A DNA stretch of 64,000 nt from an uncultured Propionibacterium sp. (GCA_938036835.1 CALHWB010000005.1:60913-124912); one strand, 5' to 3'; shown: positions 7,672 through 16,388, counted from the stretch's first letter. Translations and numbers: made by a program. The notes: generated from the sequence alone by a model not told the origin.

Positions 7672-9765
7672 TCAACGCATCGACGAGTTATCGGTGGCGT
7701 TCATGCGGACATTGCGCAGTGCCCCACGGTCCACCGCTACGCCGGGCTTGACCAGTTCACCGCTGGGGTCAATGGCCTGGGCAATCTCGACCGGTAGTGG
7801 CTTGCCGGAGCCAGCGGCCGGGCTATCCGGTTTGATGGCATAGTCGCTCTGGTTGTAGTCGGTGTTGCCAGTTGCCTCCTTGACGAAGAAGGGATTATCG
7901 GCGCGGGAACCCGATAGATCCAGCGCATGGCGCTCCAACCCGTCAATGCTCTGGTTCACCCGGCTATCGGCCGCGATCTGGGCCGGGGAGGTGAACAGGA
8001 TATTGAGCGGATGCTGCTGCTCGGCGAGATCCCAGGTGAGCACGTACAGTTCGGTGGCCGGATCATTGCGGTAGTAGGCGTTGTAATCGAGGCCCTTGAA
8101 CATGTCATTGGTATAGATGGGGGTGCCGTCCTGATTCATGGTCCCCTCCGTGCGAACCGGATACGCCCAGTAAGGCCCCTCGTTGTCCTTGGGTACCGAT
8201 GCCCGCGATGAAATGATATTGTTGTATATCTCCAGGCCAGTGGTATTCCAACTCAGGCCCTTACTCTGCGACCAGGGTTCGTTTACCAGGCAGATCTTGG
8301 TTCTCGCGTTGAACGAATTGCAGCCGTTGACTCGATTGTCCTCCCTGATCTTCAGCGGATGGAAGGTTCGCGAGATGGTGTTGTTATACACCTTCGTGTT
8401 GCTGCTACCCGCGATGGTGATACCGGTCCCGGCACCCTCGATGATGTTGGATGCGATAATGCCGTTGTCCGATACCTCGTAGAAGATTCCCGACTGGACG
8501 TTCGAGAAATAGTTGTTGACTATCTTGGCGTCGATGCAGCCCTCATCGCACCAGAAACCGGGCAGGGTGTATTGTTTGGCGCGGTCCGGCAGTGAGTTCT
8601 GGTGGCTCGATTGCGATTCGTCCACCACATTGTTTCGGAAGGTGAAGTCCTCGGCGTGGGTGACCTTGATCTCCGCCCTGGTGCAAAAGGCGGTGCATAG
8701 CGATCCCTTGGTCTCAAAACCTGCGGCGTTGTTTCCCGAGAAGATGTTCTGTTCCAGAACGGCGTGATGTGAGCGATTTGCGCTCATCCCGTTGCCGCCA
8801 TTGTCGATGAACCGCGAGTTACGCACCACCGATGACTCGGCTGGATCCAGGAACAAACCATCGTTCGAACTCTGGGTGACGATCACGTCCTGCACCAACG
8901 AACCGCTGCCATTGATCGACACGGTTATCGGGCCCGACATGTCATGGACCTGCGGATCGTCGAATCCCCAGACCTGGATGGGGGAATATTGGGCGATGTT
9001 GATACCCTTCAACGCGAAACCGTGCGCATCGAGTGTGGTGGTAAAGGCTCGAGTGCGTTCAGAGATCTCCGTGGTGCCGACGGTCGGATTCGAGCCGAGA
9101 TAGTAGGTGATCTGATCCTGGGCGCCTATGTTGTAGCCCTGGCGGTTGCTGTCGGGCACCTTCATTGTGGTGGGGGTCTTGTCTTCGACATAGAACTTGC
9201 CGGCTGTCACCTCCGCCAGCGTCGCCACCTGTTCCAGGGGCTCATCGTTGATGAATACCTGTTCAGGATAGGCTGCCATGCCCTCAACCGCCGGGTTGGT
9301 GTTCGTGGTGCACACATGGCAGAAGTTCTGATAGTCGCCGGTGCTTCGCCAGATATTACCGTCGGCGGTCCAATCGGTGACTACCCGGCTGCCCTTCAAC
9401 CAGACCTTGGCGTGCGGTGCCGCCTGGAATGTAATGTTCGCCTTGTCCACAAAGAAGTGCGGTTCACGGTAGATGCCGGACTTGGCGACAACGGTGCCGC
9501 CGGGGCTTAGAGTGGACAATGCCTTCTTGAAGGATCGGTAGGGCGCGGACTCGCTACCGTTACCGGTCTGGTCATTGCCGTCCGGGGAGATCCAGGCGAC
9601 ATTATTCTGAGGGATTTCGTAATTCGTGTCTATTGCGTCGTATTTCTTATTGAACTCATCTGCGCGAGCCTGCGGTGAAGTCATTGCCAAAGCGGCGAAT
9701 ACCATCGCAATTAATGCCGATATTCCTGCCAGTCGCAGCGCTGCAGGCCGGAAAGGGTAATGCAA
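7672..9765 (-). CDS. Secreted right-handed parallel beta-helix protein
   Basis: A 697-residue protein with a Sec signal peptide (hydrophobic core about residues 10-28, cleavage near QARA-DE). The N-terminus has the DG-N-x-TGNGSESAPYRS pattern found in pectate-lyase-like and DUF1565 proteins. The middle holds many short turns rich in Asn, Gly and Ile (SRFIDNGGNGMSANRS, NNVVDES, NNYFSNV, YNNTISRT), typical of PbH1 repeats in polysaccharide lyases, hydrolases and epimerases. Four Cys pairs suggest disulfides in an extracellular protein. There is no LPxTG or lipobox, so it is probably released. GC content is visibly lower than in flanking genes, suggesting acquisition. The polysaccharide target is unknown. 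Confidence 0.8.
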   Translation of the reverse strand: MHYPFRPAALRLAGISALIAMVFAALAMTSPQARADEFNKKYDAIDTNYEIPQNNVAWISPDGNDQTGNGSESAPYRSFKKALSTLSPGGTVVAKSGIYREPHFFVDKANITFQAAPHAKVWLKGSRVVTDWTADGNIWRSTGDYQNFCHVCTTNTNPAVEGMAAYPEQVFINDEPLEQVATLAEVTAGKFYVEDKTPTTMKVPDSNRQGYNIGAQDQITYYLGSNPTVGTTEISERTRAFTTTLDAHGFALKGINIAQYSPIQVWGFDDPQVHDMSGPITVSINGSGSLVQDVIVTQSSNDGLFLDPAESSVVRNSRFIDNGGNGMSANRSHHAVLEQNIFSGNNAAGFETKGSLCTAFCTRAEIKVTHAEDFTFRNNVVDESQSSHQNSLPDRAKQYTLPGFWCDEGCIDAKIVNNYFSNVQSGIFYEVSDNGIIASNIIEGAGTGITIAGSSNTKVYNNTISRTFHPLKIREDNRVNGCNSFNARTKICLVNEPWSQSKGLSWNTTGLEIYNNIISSRASVPKDNEGPYWAYPVRTEGTMNQDGTPIYTNDMFKGLDYNAYYRNDPATELYVLTWDLAEQQHPLNILFTSPAQIAADSRVNQSIDGLERHALDLSGSRADNPFFVKEATGNTDYNQSDYAIKPDSPAAGSGKPLPVEIAQAIDPSGELVKPGVAVDRGALRNVRMNATDNSSMR

Positions 9766-9903
9766 TGTACTACTCCTTTGTTCTGCATACTACTGATAAC
9801 TTGCCTAGTCATCTTAACATGATCAATTCGTCACGGACGAGGCGGGGCCTGACCGGGCGGTTCCTGCACCACCCCGGTGTCTTGGTGGTACCCCATCGGG
9901 CGG

Positions 9904-9942
9904 CCGGAATCCCCGGCAGGCAACGCCTGCCGGGGATTCCGG
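9904..9942. repeat. Perfect 18-bp inverted repeat with 3-nt loop
   Basis: CCGGAATCCCCGGCAGGC (9904-9921) is followed by AAC and its exact complement (9925-9942). It is too strong to be chance. It lies in a divergent region, so it is not an obvious terminator for either neighbour; it may be a REP-like element, a cruciform protein site, or the end of an unannotated small RNA. Confidence 0.85.
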
Positions 9943-10058
9943 AATGGCATCGATCGCTACCGTGGCGCCAAGGGACGAGGGTATCCGCATTCGGCGCCCG
10001 AGATAGGGCGGTGCCCCATGCGACAGGCAGAAGGGCAACGGTGCTGATCGTATCCAGA

Positions 10059-10086
10059 CCATCGCCGATCCGATGATCGGCGATGG
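10059..10086. repeat. Perfect 12-bp inverted repeat with 4-nt loop
   Basis: CCATCGCCGATC (10059-10070), loop CGAT, then its exact complement (10075-10086). It lies about 100 bp upstream of the DUF2284 start and could be an operator or RNA hairpin. Confidence 0.75.
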
Positions 10087-10186
10087 CATTGCGAAGACCG
10101 GTTATCAGGCTTCCGGTCAACCGTGCTGGGATTAAGGTGGCGGTTTCACCCTGCGGTGCGACCGATCGGATCGTGGAGGACCGGGC

Positions 10187-10783
10187 ATGCTCAGTTATAC
10201 AGTGCGGACGCAGCAGCGACGCATCCGGGTTGAGGATTACCTGCGCGACTATGTGGATGTGCCGCGCTGTCACCAATACTGCCGGCAGTGCGGCTGCTAT
10301 GCGACGAACTGGGCCTGCCCCCCATTCGCGTTCGATCCGTTGGCGATGTGGCGACGATATCGTTGGCTCCATCTGATCGCCTTCCGCCTCGAGTTCACGC
10401 CAGACCAGCTCCGCAGCGCACTCGGCCACGAGGAATTAGTCGATCAGGTGCTGAAGATGTTCCACGCCGAGAAACGACGTGCGCAGCGCATGCTGATGGC
10501 CCTGCGGGCCGCGGTGCCCGATTCGATGCCATTGGGTGCTGGTCAATGCCGGCTTTGCCCGGTCTGTACGAGGAAAAGCGGTGAACCATGCCGGATGCCA
10601 GATCAACTGGTGTATTCGATTGAGTCAATGGGTGGCGACGTGGAGGGCACCATGCGCATGCTGTTCGATGATCCGGTGGTTTGGAGCGATGGCAGCCAAC
10701 TGCCCGATCATTACCTGGTGGTGGTCGGGTTGCTGTGTGATCAAGACGAACTGCCCGAGCCCGACCGGTTGACCAGTGCCTGA
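10187..10783 (+). CDS. DUF2284 cysteine-rich metal-binding protein
   Basis: A 198-residue protein with the DUF2284 signature. An N-terminal Cys cluster (CHQYCRQCGCY, then WACPP) and a second cluster (CRLCPVC...EPC) leave nine or more cysteines placed for an iron-sulfur or other metal centre. Function is unknown; members are found mostly in anaerobes near corrinoid or redox genes. Its 3' end overlaps the convergent BtuF-like gene by 43 bp, so the two may affect each other's expression. Confidence 0.8.
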   Translation: MLSYTVRTQQRRIRVEDYLRDYVDVPRCHQYCRQCGCYATNWACPPFAFDPLAMWRRYRWLHLIAFRLEFTPDQLRSALGHEELVDQVLKMFHAEKRRAQRMLMALRAAVPDSMPLGAGQCRLCPVCTRKSGEPCRMPDQLVYSIESMGGDVEGTMRMLFDDPVVWSDGSQLPDHYLVVVGLLCDQDELPEPDRLTSA

Positions 10784-11529
10784 ACCAGGATGTCCCGGGC
10801 CGTCGTCATCGCCGGGCCATACCAGAACAGCGCTCGGCCCGGTACCAGCACCGTGGGCACGCCTTCCAGGGCATCTGGGCCATCGGCGGCGCAGAATCGG
10901 TACGGTTCGTCGGGCAATAGGATCAGATCAACCGACTCGGCCAACAGCTCAGCCACGTCCAGGTTTGGGTAGTGGCCCGCTTTCGTCGCCGCGACATTCA
11001 CCAGTCCCAGTCGAGCCAGCAGATCGTGGGCATAGGTGCCGGCACCGACCCAGATCCAGGGATCTCGCCACACCGGCACCGCGACCCGCAGCCCCGGCAT
11101 GGTGGCTGGCAGATGCCATATCCGGTCAGCGGCGGTGAGCCAGTCGGGCCGCTCGACAACGCCGAAGGCCTGTTCGAACAGCCGCGCGAGGCTGCCCAGA
11201 GCGCTTGCCACGTCGTCGATCCGGGTGACCCAGACCGGGATTCCGGCGGCCCGCAGCCGTGCCACGTCCAGCTTGCGATTTTCCTCCTGATTGGCCACAA
11301 CCAGATCGGGCCACAGTTTGCAGATCAGCGCCAGGTCGGGGTTCTTGGTGCCGCGGACCCGGACCACGTCAAGATCTGCGGGTTGGGTACACCAGTCGGT
11401 TGCGCCTACCAGTCTGCCGGGCAGGGTTCGAGCGATGGCCTCGGTCAACGAGGGCACCAGCGATACCACTCGATGTACCTGATGCGGCAGCTCGAAATCG
11501 AACCCCAGATCATCCTGTACGTGTGTCAT
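10741..11529 (-). CDS. Cytosolic BtuF-fold (helical-backbone metal receptor) protein
   Basis: This 262-residue protein has the two-lobed binding-protein fold of BtuF/FecB: RVVSLVPSLTEAI at the start, LALICKLWPDLVVA before the hinge helix, and a C-terminal lobe with WVGAGTYAHDLLARLG. Unlike transporter partners it has no signal peptide or lipobox, so it should be cytoplasmic. No permease or ATPase is adjacent. A role as an intracellular corrinoid, heme or metal-chelate binder is possible but inferred. It overlaps the end of the DUF2284 gene tail to tail. Confidence 0.75.
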   Translation of the reverse strand: MTHVQDDLGFDFELPHQVHRVVSLVPSLTEAIARTLPGRLVGATDWCTQPADLDVVRVRGTKNPDLALICKLWPDLVVANQEENRKLDVARLRAAGIPVWVTRIDDVASALGSLARLFEQAFGVVERPDWLTAADRIWHLPATMPGLRVAVPVWRDPWIWVGAGTYAHDLLARLGLVNVAATKAGHYPNLDVAELLAESVDLILLPDEPYRFCAADGPDALEGVPTVLVPGRALFWYGPAMTTARDILVQALVNRSGSGSSS

Positions 11530-11677
11530 CTTTCGACTATGCCAGTGGCAGATTACCGCGAGGCGATCGCTATCGGATACTCGATCTCGCCAGGGCGGCC
11601 GGGCGACCCGGAACGGCGGCCGCGGCGAGTGGTCGGGCCGCGCAGCGAGCCGGGGTCTGGTTGGTTCCCTGTGGTTC

Positions 11678-12664
11678 CTAGCTGCCTGACGCCGGGACGG
11701 CTGGTCTTGTGGAGATACGGGGCCCGGGCCAGCCCGAGGCGGTCAGAACCTCCATCTGGTGATCCAACTCCGGGGTGCGGATGCCAGCCTGCCGGCCGGC
11801 GCGATGGATATCCCGGCAGCCCTGGACCCACTCGGGCAGGCCATGCCGCATATGACCGGTCACCATGGCGGCAACCTCGGGACGCCGGAACATGCCCTGC
11901 AAAACCCGGACCACGATCGGGGTGGGCAGCAGGAATAGCGGTCCCGGCCAGACCCGCCAGGTGGGTACCCCGGCAGCCCGGCAGACCGCCAGCCCTTCCC
12001 TGAAAGCCCTAACCAGCCGATCCAGTGCCCGTCGATCCTCGGTCAATGCCACAAAACCACCGGCCTCGAGTATCGGTGCAGCGGTCAAGGCCTGCTGTAG
12101 GCAATGCACCCGCAGCCAGTCCAGGATCCGGCGCTGATGGTGCACCCGCAGACCGCTGACCTCGAAGGCCCGCGTCAGCCCACGTATCATCGCGGTGCGG
12201 TCGCCTTGCGGGGCTTGCAAGATGGTCCCACTGCCGAAAACTGTCAGTGTCAGGAGGTGGCCTAGCCGTCCACCACCCAGTTGCGAGGGAAATCCGATCA
12301 GGTAATCCGTGGGAGCGAGGAACCGGTTAACCTGCCTCGCAAGATCCCAGTGGTTGAGCATGAAAACGATCGGGCAATGACTAGCCAACGGCACCAGCCG
12401 GGGCAGCGCTTCGGCCAGATGCAACCGGTCTACCATGACCAGCACCGCGTCCGGATTGCCGCAGACCGTTTCGGTGACGACGGGACGGAAATGATGGCAA
12501 CCCATGGTCTGACCCGGGCGTAAGTCGTTGATCCGCAGATCGAACTCCTGGCGATAGAAATCTGCGCGTCCTGGCCGGACTAGGAATATGACATCGTGTT
12601 GTTTCGATAGCAGCCAGCCATGGCCCAGCCCCATGGCACCGGCCCCGACGATCAGGAAGCGCAT
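11678..12664 (-). CDS. Ketopantoate-reductase-like (ApbA/PanE) oxidoreductase
   Basis: The 328-residue protein begins MRFLIVGAGAMGLGHG, the NADPH-binding Rossmann motif of the ApbA/PanE family. The C-terminal half is helical, as in 6-phosphogluconate-dehydrogenase-like folds. Active-site residues of true PanE (Lys/Glu, Asn-Ser) are not obviously kept in place, so it may act on another 2-keto or 3-keto acid. The start was placed at 12664 because the upstream in-frame ATG (12682) adds only a Cys-rich extension before the Rossmann strand. No pantothenate genes are nearby. Confidence 0.7.
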   Translation of the reverse strand: MRFLIVGAGAMGLGHGWLLSKQHDVIFLVRPGRADFYRQEFDLRINDLRPGQTMGCHHFRPVVTETVCGNPDAVLVMVDRLHLAEALPRLVPLASHCPIVFMLNHWDLARQVNRFLAPTDYLIGFPSQLGGGRLGHLLTLTVFGSGTILQAPQGDRTAMIRGLTRAFEVSGLRVHHQRRILDWLRVHCLQQALTAAPILEAGGFVALTEDRRALDRLVRAFREGLAVCRAAGVPTWRVWPGPLFLLPTPIVVRVLQGMFRRPEVAAMVTGHMRHGLPEWVQGCRDIHRAGRQAGIRTPELDHQMEVLTASGWPGPRISTRPAVPASGS

Positions 12665-13021
12665 GGCGCGATTGCAGCACATCCGGTTTCGTTATGCGGG
12701 CAGATTGGGTGGCAAGTCCGGCGAACAGTTGCACCGTTCGCCGGCGGTGTGCCGGAATGCAGGTCTTCGTTCCCGAGTGGCAGTATGCGGATCGGGGCCG
12801 GTCTTGCCAAGGCCGCAGCATATGGCGTCTCTACTGCTAAATGAGAGTTCTGTGCGCTGCCGAACCGGGCCGGACGGGATAGTGGGTTCGCATCTGGACG
12901 GTATCCGTGGAATACTGACTACGGCAAGCACGATGGCGGGTCTGAATCGGCGCCCCAAGCCGGTTCGATGCCCGGCATCCGCCACATCCTAACGACACCC
13001 TCCGCTCCAGGAGCCTCACAC
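12665..13021. other. Divergent intergenic region
   Basis: This 357-bp gap separates the ketopantoate-reductase-like gene and the sortase-anchored protein gene. It includes a 9-bp perfect inverted repeat near its left end (separate entry). No gene or clear promoter was recognised. Confidence 0.5.
12718..12744. repeat. 9-bp inverted repeat upstream of the reductase gene
   Basis: CCGGCGAAC (12718-12726) and its exact complement (12736-12744) are separated by 9 nt, about 54 bp before the reductase start on the minus strand. It is a candidate operator or leader hairpin. Confidence 0.5.
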
Positions 13022-13834
13022 ATGAAGATGGTCCCTCCAATCCTGGCTCTCTGCGCCGTGTTTCTCCTACCGGCGACGGCGCATGCCGTACCGCTTGATA
13101 CGCCCGCGCCCGGGGCGGTGAATGTCGGTCACCGGGCTGGCGATGCGCTGCCTTTGCGGGCCGATTTCTCTTTGGTGGCGCATTCTCCCTGGCGCCTCAG
13201 GGCTGACCCGGCCGACAGCGGATCTCCCACACCAACTAAGCCGGGCCGAACCCCGAGAGGCACCGGGTCGGCTGCCGCGGCGCCAACCACGACCGGTCCC
13301 ACTGGCGTCGCTTCTTCTCAATCCTCCGTGGCTCCCCGGGAGACCTCGGATAGCCCGGTGGCCGGGCCGGGCACGCAGTCTACGACTCAGCCGTCCGATC
13401 CGCCGAGTCAGCCGTCCGATCCGCCGAGCCAGCCATCCGATCCGCCGAGCCAGCCATCCGATCCGCCGAGCCAGCCATCCGATCCGCCGAGCCAGCCATC
13501 CGATCCACCGAGCCAGCCATCCGATCCACCGAATTCGCCACCCGCCTCTTCGGCTGGGCCTGGTAACGTCAGCGCGGTGCCCGCCCGACCGGGCGTATCC
13601 GGACGGCCGATTCAGTCGGCTGGCCCAGTTGCCACCATGACCTCGCCTCAGGATGAGGGGGTCAATCCGGGCAATGCTGCCACTGCCACTGCCAATAGCC
13701 CTGGCCCGCGTGGCGGACTGCCCGGTACCGGCGGCAGCGGATTCCAGCCGTTGCATGGCTTGACCCTTCTGCTGGCTGTCGGTGCCGGCGCGGCCTTAGC
13801 GATCAAGCGGCGGCGGGCGACCCGCGCCGAATGA
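13022..13834 (+). CDS. Sortase-anchored surface protein with Pro/Ser repeat stalk
   Basis: A 270-residue cell-wall protein. It starts with a signal peptide (MKMVPPILALC, hydrophobic core, cleavage near AHA-V). The middle is low complexity, rich in Pro, Ser and Thr, with seven tandem copies of the heptapeptide QPSDPPS. The C-terminus has the sorting signal LPGTGGSG, a hydrophobic segment and KRRR, so sortase should link it to peptidoglycan. No globular domain is visible; it may be a spacer or cell-wall stalk. A longer frame to 12968 exists, but the signal peptide begins at 13022. No sortase gene is in the window. Confidence 0.8.
   Translation: MKMVPPILALCAVFLLPATAHAVPLDTPAPGAVNVGHRAGDALPLRADFSLVAHSPWRLRADPADSGSPTPTKPGRTPRGTGSAAAAPTTTGPTGVASSQSSVAPRETSDSPVAGPGTQSTTQPSDPPSQPSDPPSQPSDPPSQPSDPPSQPSDPPSQPSDPPSQPSDPPNSPPASSAGPGNVSAVPARPGVSGRPIQSAGPVATMTSPQDEGVNPGNAATATANSPGPRGGLPGTGGSGFQPLHGLTLLLAVGAGAALAIKRRRATRAE
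13388..13534 (+). repeat. Seven tandem 21-bp repeats inside the surface-protein gene
   Basis: Seven in-frame 21-bp units encode QPSDPPS, the last ending in Asn. Units 3-5 are identical; the others differ only at wobble positions, apart from the final Asn codon. This suggests recent expansion by slippage, so the copy number may vary between strains. Confidence 0.95.
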
Positions 13835-13904
13835 GCAAATGATCAGCCGAGTTGGGGAGTCCCGCCGAATAATGCGGGGCGCTTGACGACAGGTCTGCTC
13901 GGAT

Positions 13905-13930
13905 GGGGCACCGATTCCGATCGGTGCCCC
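13905..13930 (+). terminator. Hairpin terminator after the surface-protein gene
   Basis: A perfect 11-bp stem (GGGGCACCGAT at 13905-13915, complement at 13920-13930) with a 4-nt loop is followed by a T-rich stretch. It lies 71 bp after the stop of the LPxTG protein and may also serve the convergent gene. Confidence 0.7.
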
Positions 13931-14063
13931 ACCTTCGTTGTTTCTGTGGCCCGGATGCCGGTCGGTTTTCCATTGCGGTTGGCGTGCCGGCTGTCAGGCC
14001 CGGCCGAGTGGCGCTCAGGCTTCCAGATTGGTACCAACCGGCTTTTTGACGATCGCGTCGGGT

Positions 14064-14816
14064 TCAGTTAGGCACCACCAGCATGGTCAGATTCCGGCTA
14101 GTATTTGCATCGCTCAGCAGCAGTTGGGTGTCGCCGTATGGCTTTTGCACCCTGACATTGCCGGTAGCCGAATTGCCGGCACTGATCGTGCCGCCGCGCA
14201 GATCCCCGGAGTTCGACGGGGAAAGAACCTCATAGATGCCACCAGTGGATACGTCCATCGTCATGAACTTGTAGCTCAGCGATCCGCTATCCACCTGGAT
14301 CGTGACATTGACCACCAGGGTTGAGCCCTCCCAGTGGGCATGGTTGATGCTGAACACCCCCGACACTCGTTCCGACTCGAACGGCACCGAGGTGGCGTTC
14401 TGACCGGGAGACACCGGTGATGATGTGGGTCGCGGGGTGGCTGACGCGCTAGTTGAAGAAGATGGGGCGGATGATGGCGTCGGGTCGGGACGCAGACCAA
14501 AATAGAGCACGCCGGCGATGACCGCCACCGCAAGGATAGCGATCAGAATCACCGGACCGCGGCTTCTTCGGGGGCGGTACTGGTCAAGCGAGACGGTGGG
14601 TTGGGTGGGAGCACCCAGCGGTGCGCTACCCGGGATCGGCCGGCTAGGGATATTACGCGGAGCCGCAGGAGGCTGTCGAGGGTTGGTTAGCGGCTGGCCG
14701 CCCCAAGCGGGGGCCGGTCTGCCCCACGCCGGATTCGGCTGGCCCCAGTTTGGTGTGGGACCCTGCTGGGATGAGTTGGGCCAGATCCCGTTGGCCGGCT
14801 GCTGCGGAGTGCTCAT
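14064..14816 (-). CDS. Proline-rich single-pass membrane protein, unknown function
   Basis: A 250-residue protein with a Pro/Gln/Trp-rich cytoplasmic N-terminus (repeats around NPAWGRPAPAWGGQ), one membrane segment near residues 88-108 (PVILIAILAVAVIAGVLYFG), a Ser/Thr linker, and an extracellular beta-rich domain of about 110 residues. The layout resembles actinobacterial proteins with a DUF4352-like domain. It is divergent from the DUF4192 gene. A TAGGCT 9 bp before the start suggests a leaderless promoter. Function is unknown. Confidence 0.75.
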   Translation of the reverse strand: MSTPQQPANGIWPNSSQQGPTPNWGQPNPAWGRPAPAWGGQPLTNPRQPPAAPRNIPSRPIPGSAPLGAPTQPTVSLDQYRPRRSRGPVILIAILAVAVIAGVLYFGLRPDPTPSSAPSSSTSASATPRPTSSPVSPGQNATSVPFESERVSGVFSINHAHWEGSTLVVNVTIQVDSGSLSYKFMTMDVSTGGIYEVLSPSNSGDLRGGTISAGNSATGNVRVQKPYGDTQLLLSDANTSRNLTMLVVPN

Positions 14817-14876
14817 GATTCCTTAAGCCTAACCGAGCCGAGTCGGTGCTCAAGTTGTCCACAGGCGCCGACTTTC

Positions 14877-15965
14877 ATGGCAAATCTGGGTGTGGTCACC
14901 AACGATTCCCGCATGAATGACGCCCCCAACCCGCGCGGCTCCGCCGAACCCCCAACACCGCCCGAGCGGGCCGAGCCCACTCGAATCTCCAGCCCAAGCG
15001 AACTGGTAAGTCTGATTCCCTATCTATTGGGTTTTCACCCCACGGCGTCGGTGGTGATCATGGCCTTCGAGAATGCGCGCCTGGGTCTCACCGCACGCGT
15101 CGGACTGGAGCTGTGTGCTCGTCCGGAACTGCTTGGCAGTCGGTTGGCGGCGATTGAGCAGCAGTTTCCCGATGCTGGATACGTGCTGGCCGGCTACGCA
15201 GACGATCGGGCGGCCGCCGATAAAGCCCTGTCAACGGTGGAGTATCTGTTGGGTACCGAGAACATCATCGATAGTTTCTACGTTACCAACGACCGCTACT
15301 GGTCCAGGTTCTGCAACCAGCCGGGGTGCTGCCCGCCGGAAGGCCGAGTCTACGATACGCAGATTTCAGCTGCTGCGGCCCGGGCGGTGCTTGCCGGTTT
15401 GCAGGCTGCTCCCACCCGTTCTGACCTGGCCAGGCGGGTGCAGTCGCCGCGAGGAGGCGCGGCAAGGCTCGCCCGGCGCGTGATGGACGCCGCCCATGAT
15501 ACGCAGCGTAACTGCAGCGATGAGGAACTGATCCCCCTGGTTGACGCGCTGTTGACGCAGGGATTGGCCTGTGCGGCGGAACTGTCAGCCGAGCAGATCG
15601 CTCAACTGTCGGTTTCGATGGACCGGCCGCTGCTGAGAGACCGGGCGTTGCGCAGACTCAGCCGGGGCACGGCCCTGGCGCATGTGGCGCTCTGGGAGCG
15701 GATGGTGCGATCCACCCCACGCGCCGAGCAGGGGCCTGCACTGGGGCTGCTGGGTCTGGCCGCCTGGGTAAGCGGTGACGGTGCCCTTCAGGTGATCTGC
15801 TTGGAACGCGCTGAACAATCCCGGATCTGGCATCCGCTGCTGGAAATCCTTCATGACATCAACCGGATGGCTGCCCCGGCGACCCTCTGGGACCGGTTGC
15901 GTAGTGAACTGTTCGATGCTGCCACGAGTGTGGATCAGGCGGCGAAAGAGACACCCAATACCTAG
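14877..15965 (+). CDS. DUF4192 family protein
   Basis: The 362-residue protein matches the actinobacterial DUF4192 family. The hallmark near residue 40 is SPSELVSLIPYLLGFHPTAS, followed by SVVIMAF, and RDRYW-like and PxEG segments (NDRYWSRF, CCPPEGRVY) lie mid-protein. Function is not established. The conserved core starts around residue 38, so either ATG 14877 or the internal ATG 14913 could be the start. Confidence 0.82.
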   Translation: MANLGVVTNDSRMNDAPNPRGSAEPPTPPERAEPTRISSPSELVSLIPYLLGFHPTASVVIMAFENARLGLTARVGLELCARPELLGSRLAAIEQQFPDAGYVLAGYADDRAAADKALSTVEYLLGTENIIDSFYVTNDRYWSRFCNQPGCCPPEGRVYDTQISAAAARAVLAGLQAAPTRSDLARRVQSPRGGAARLARRVMDAAHDTQRNCSDEELIPLVDALLTQGLACAAELSAEQIAQLSVSMDRPLLRDRALRRLSRGTALAHVALWERMVRSTPRAEQGPALGLLGLAAWVSGDGALQVICLERAEQSRIWHPLLEILHDINRMAAPATLWDRLRSELFDAATSVDQAAKETPNT

Positions 15966-16388
15966 GTGGTCCCCGTGTTGGCGAAGCCACCCGGCAATAC
16001 TGTGGGTAACCGCCCGGCAGCTATCCGCAGCACCAGGCCATGTCAGAATGGAACCGGTCAGCGGCAAGATCAGTTCCGCCCCGGCCGGAATCGCCGGAAC
16101 ACCTATTGCCGTCGGCTGGGCAGGGATCGGCGAGACCGGTGGACAGCGCACCGGCCGTGTTGTGCCACTCGGCTTGCCACGGTCGTCGGGATGATCATGA
16201 TAGGGCTGGACAGCCGAGTGTAGGTTGCTGGATCGGCTAAGCTACAGGGGCGCATGGTGCCCGGGCAGCGAATCGGTGCGCCTTGGCGATGGGAGTTCGC
16301 GAGGTGGCGGCGCCGGTGCCTGCAGGTCTCGGAGCCCGCCCGCTCGAAACTCCCGATCAGAGAGCATTGGAGGAGGAGAGCTGAGGGT
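15966..16388. other. Intergenic region upstream of leuS
   Basis: This 423-bp gap precedes leuS. A small frame at 16048-16194 (48 codons) has no recognisable similarity and no clear ribosome site, so it is not called. The leuS frame is open upstream to 16254, but the translation there is unlike LeuRS. No T-box core motif was seen. Confidence 0.5.

Larger units (their letters stand above)
9766..10186. other. Hairpin-rich divergent intergenic region
   Basis: This 421-bp gap separates the divergent beta-helix and DUF2284 genes. The left 70 bp are AT-rich and should hold the promoter of the beta-helix gene. The rest contains at least two very strong perfect hairpins (listed separately) and a weaker one built on ACCACC/GGTGGT around 9868-9891. 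No convincing gene is present. Confidence 0.55.

Noticed and set aside
9809..10429. 206-codon minus-strand frame over the hairpin-rich gap
   Set aside because: Its translation shows no family similarity, runs through perfect palindromes and overlaps the DUF2284 gene.
13388..13534. Regular repeats suggesting a CRISPR array
   Set aside because: Units are contiguous 21-bp copies without spacers and lie inside a coding frame.
13067..13756. Long minus-strand frame of Trp/Arg/Ile repeats opposite the surface protein
   Set aside because: It is the antisense of the 21-bp coding repeat; the plus strand has signal peptide and sorting signal.
14816..14835. TTAAGCCTAACC resembling an iron box
   Set aside because: It matches only part of the consensus and lacks symmetry; it is better read as a -10-containing promoter.
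16254..16388. N-terminal extension of leuS to 16254
   Set aside because: A strong ribosome-binding site and the conserved protein start place the start at 16389.
16195..16388. T-box leader before leuS
   Set aside because: No T-box core sequence or terminator/antiterminator pair was found.
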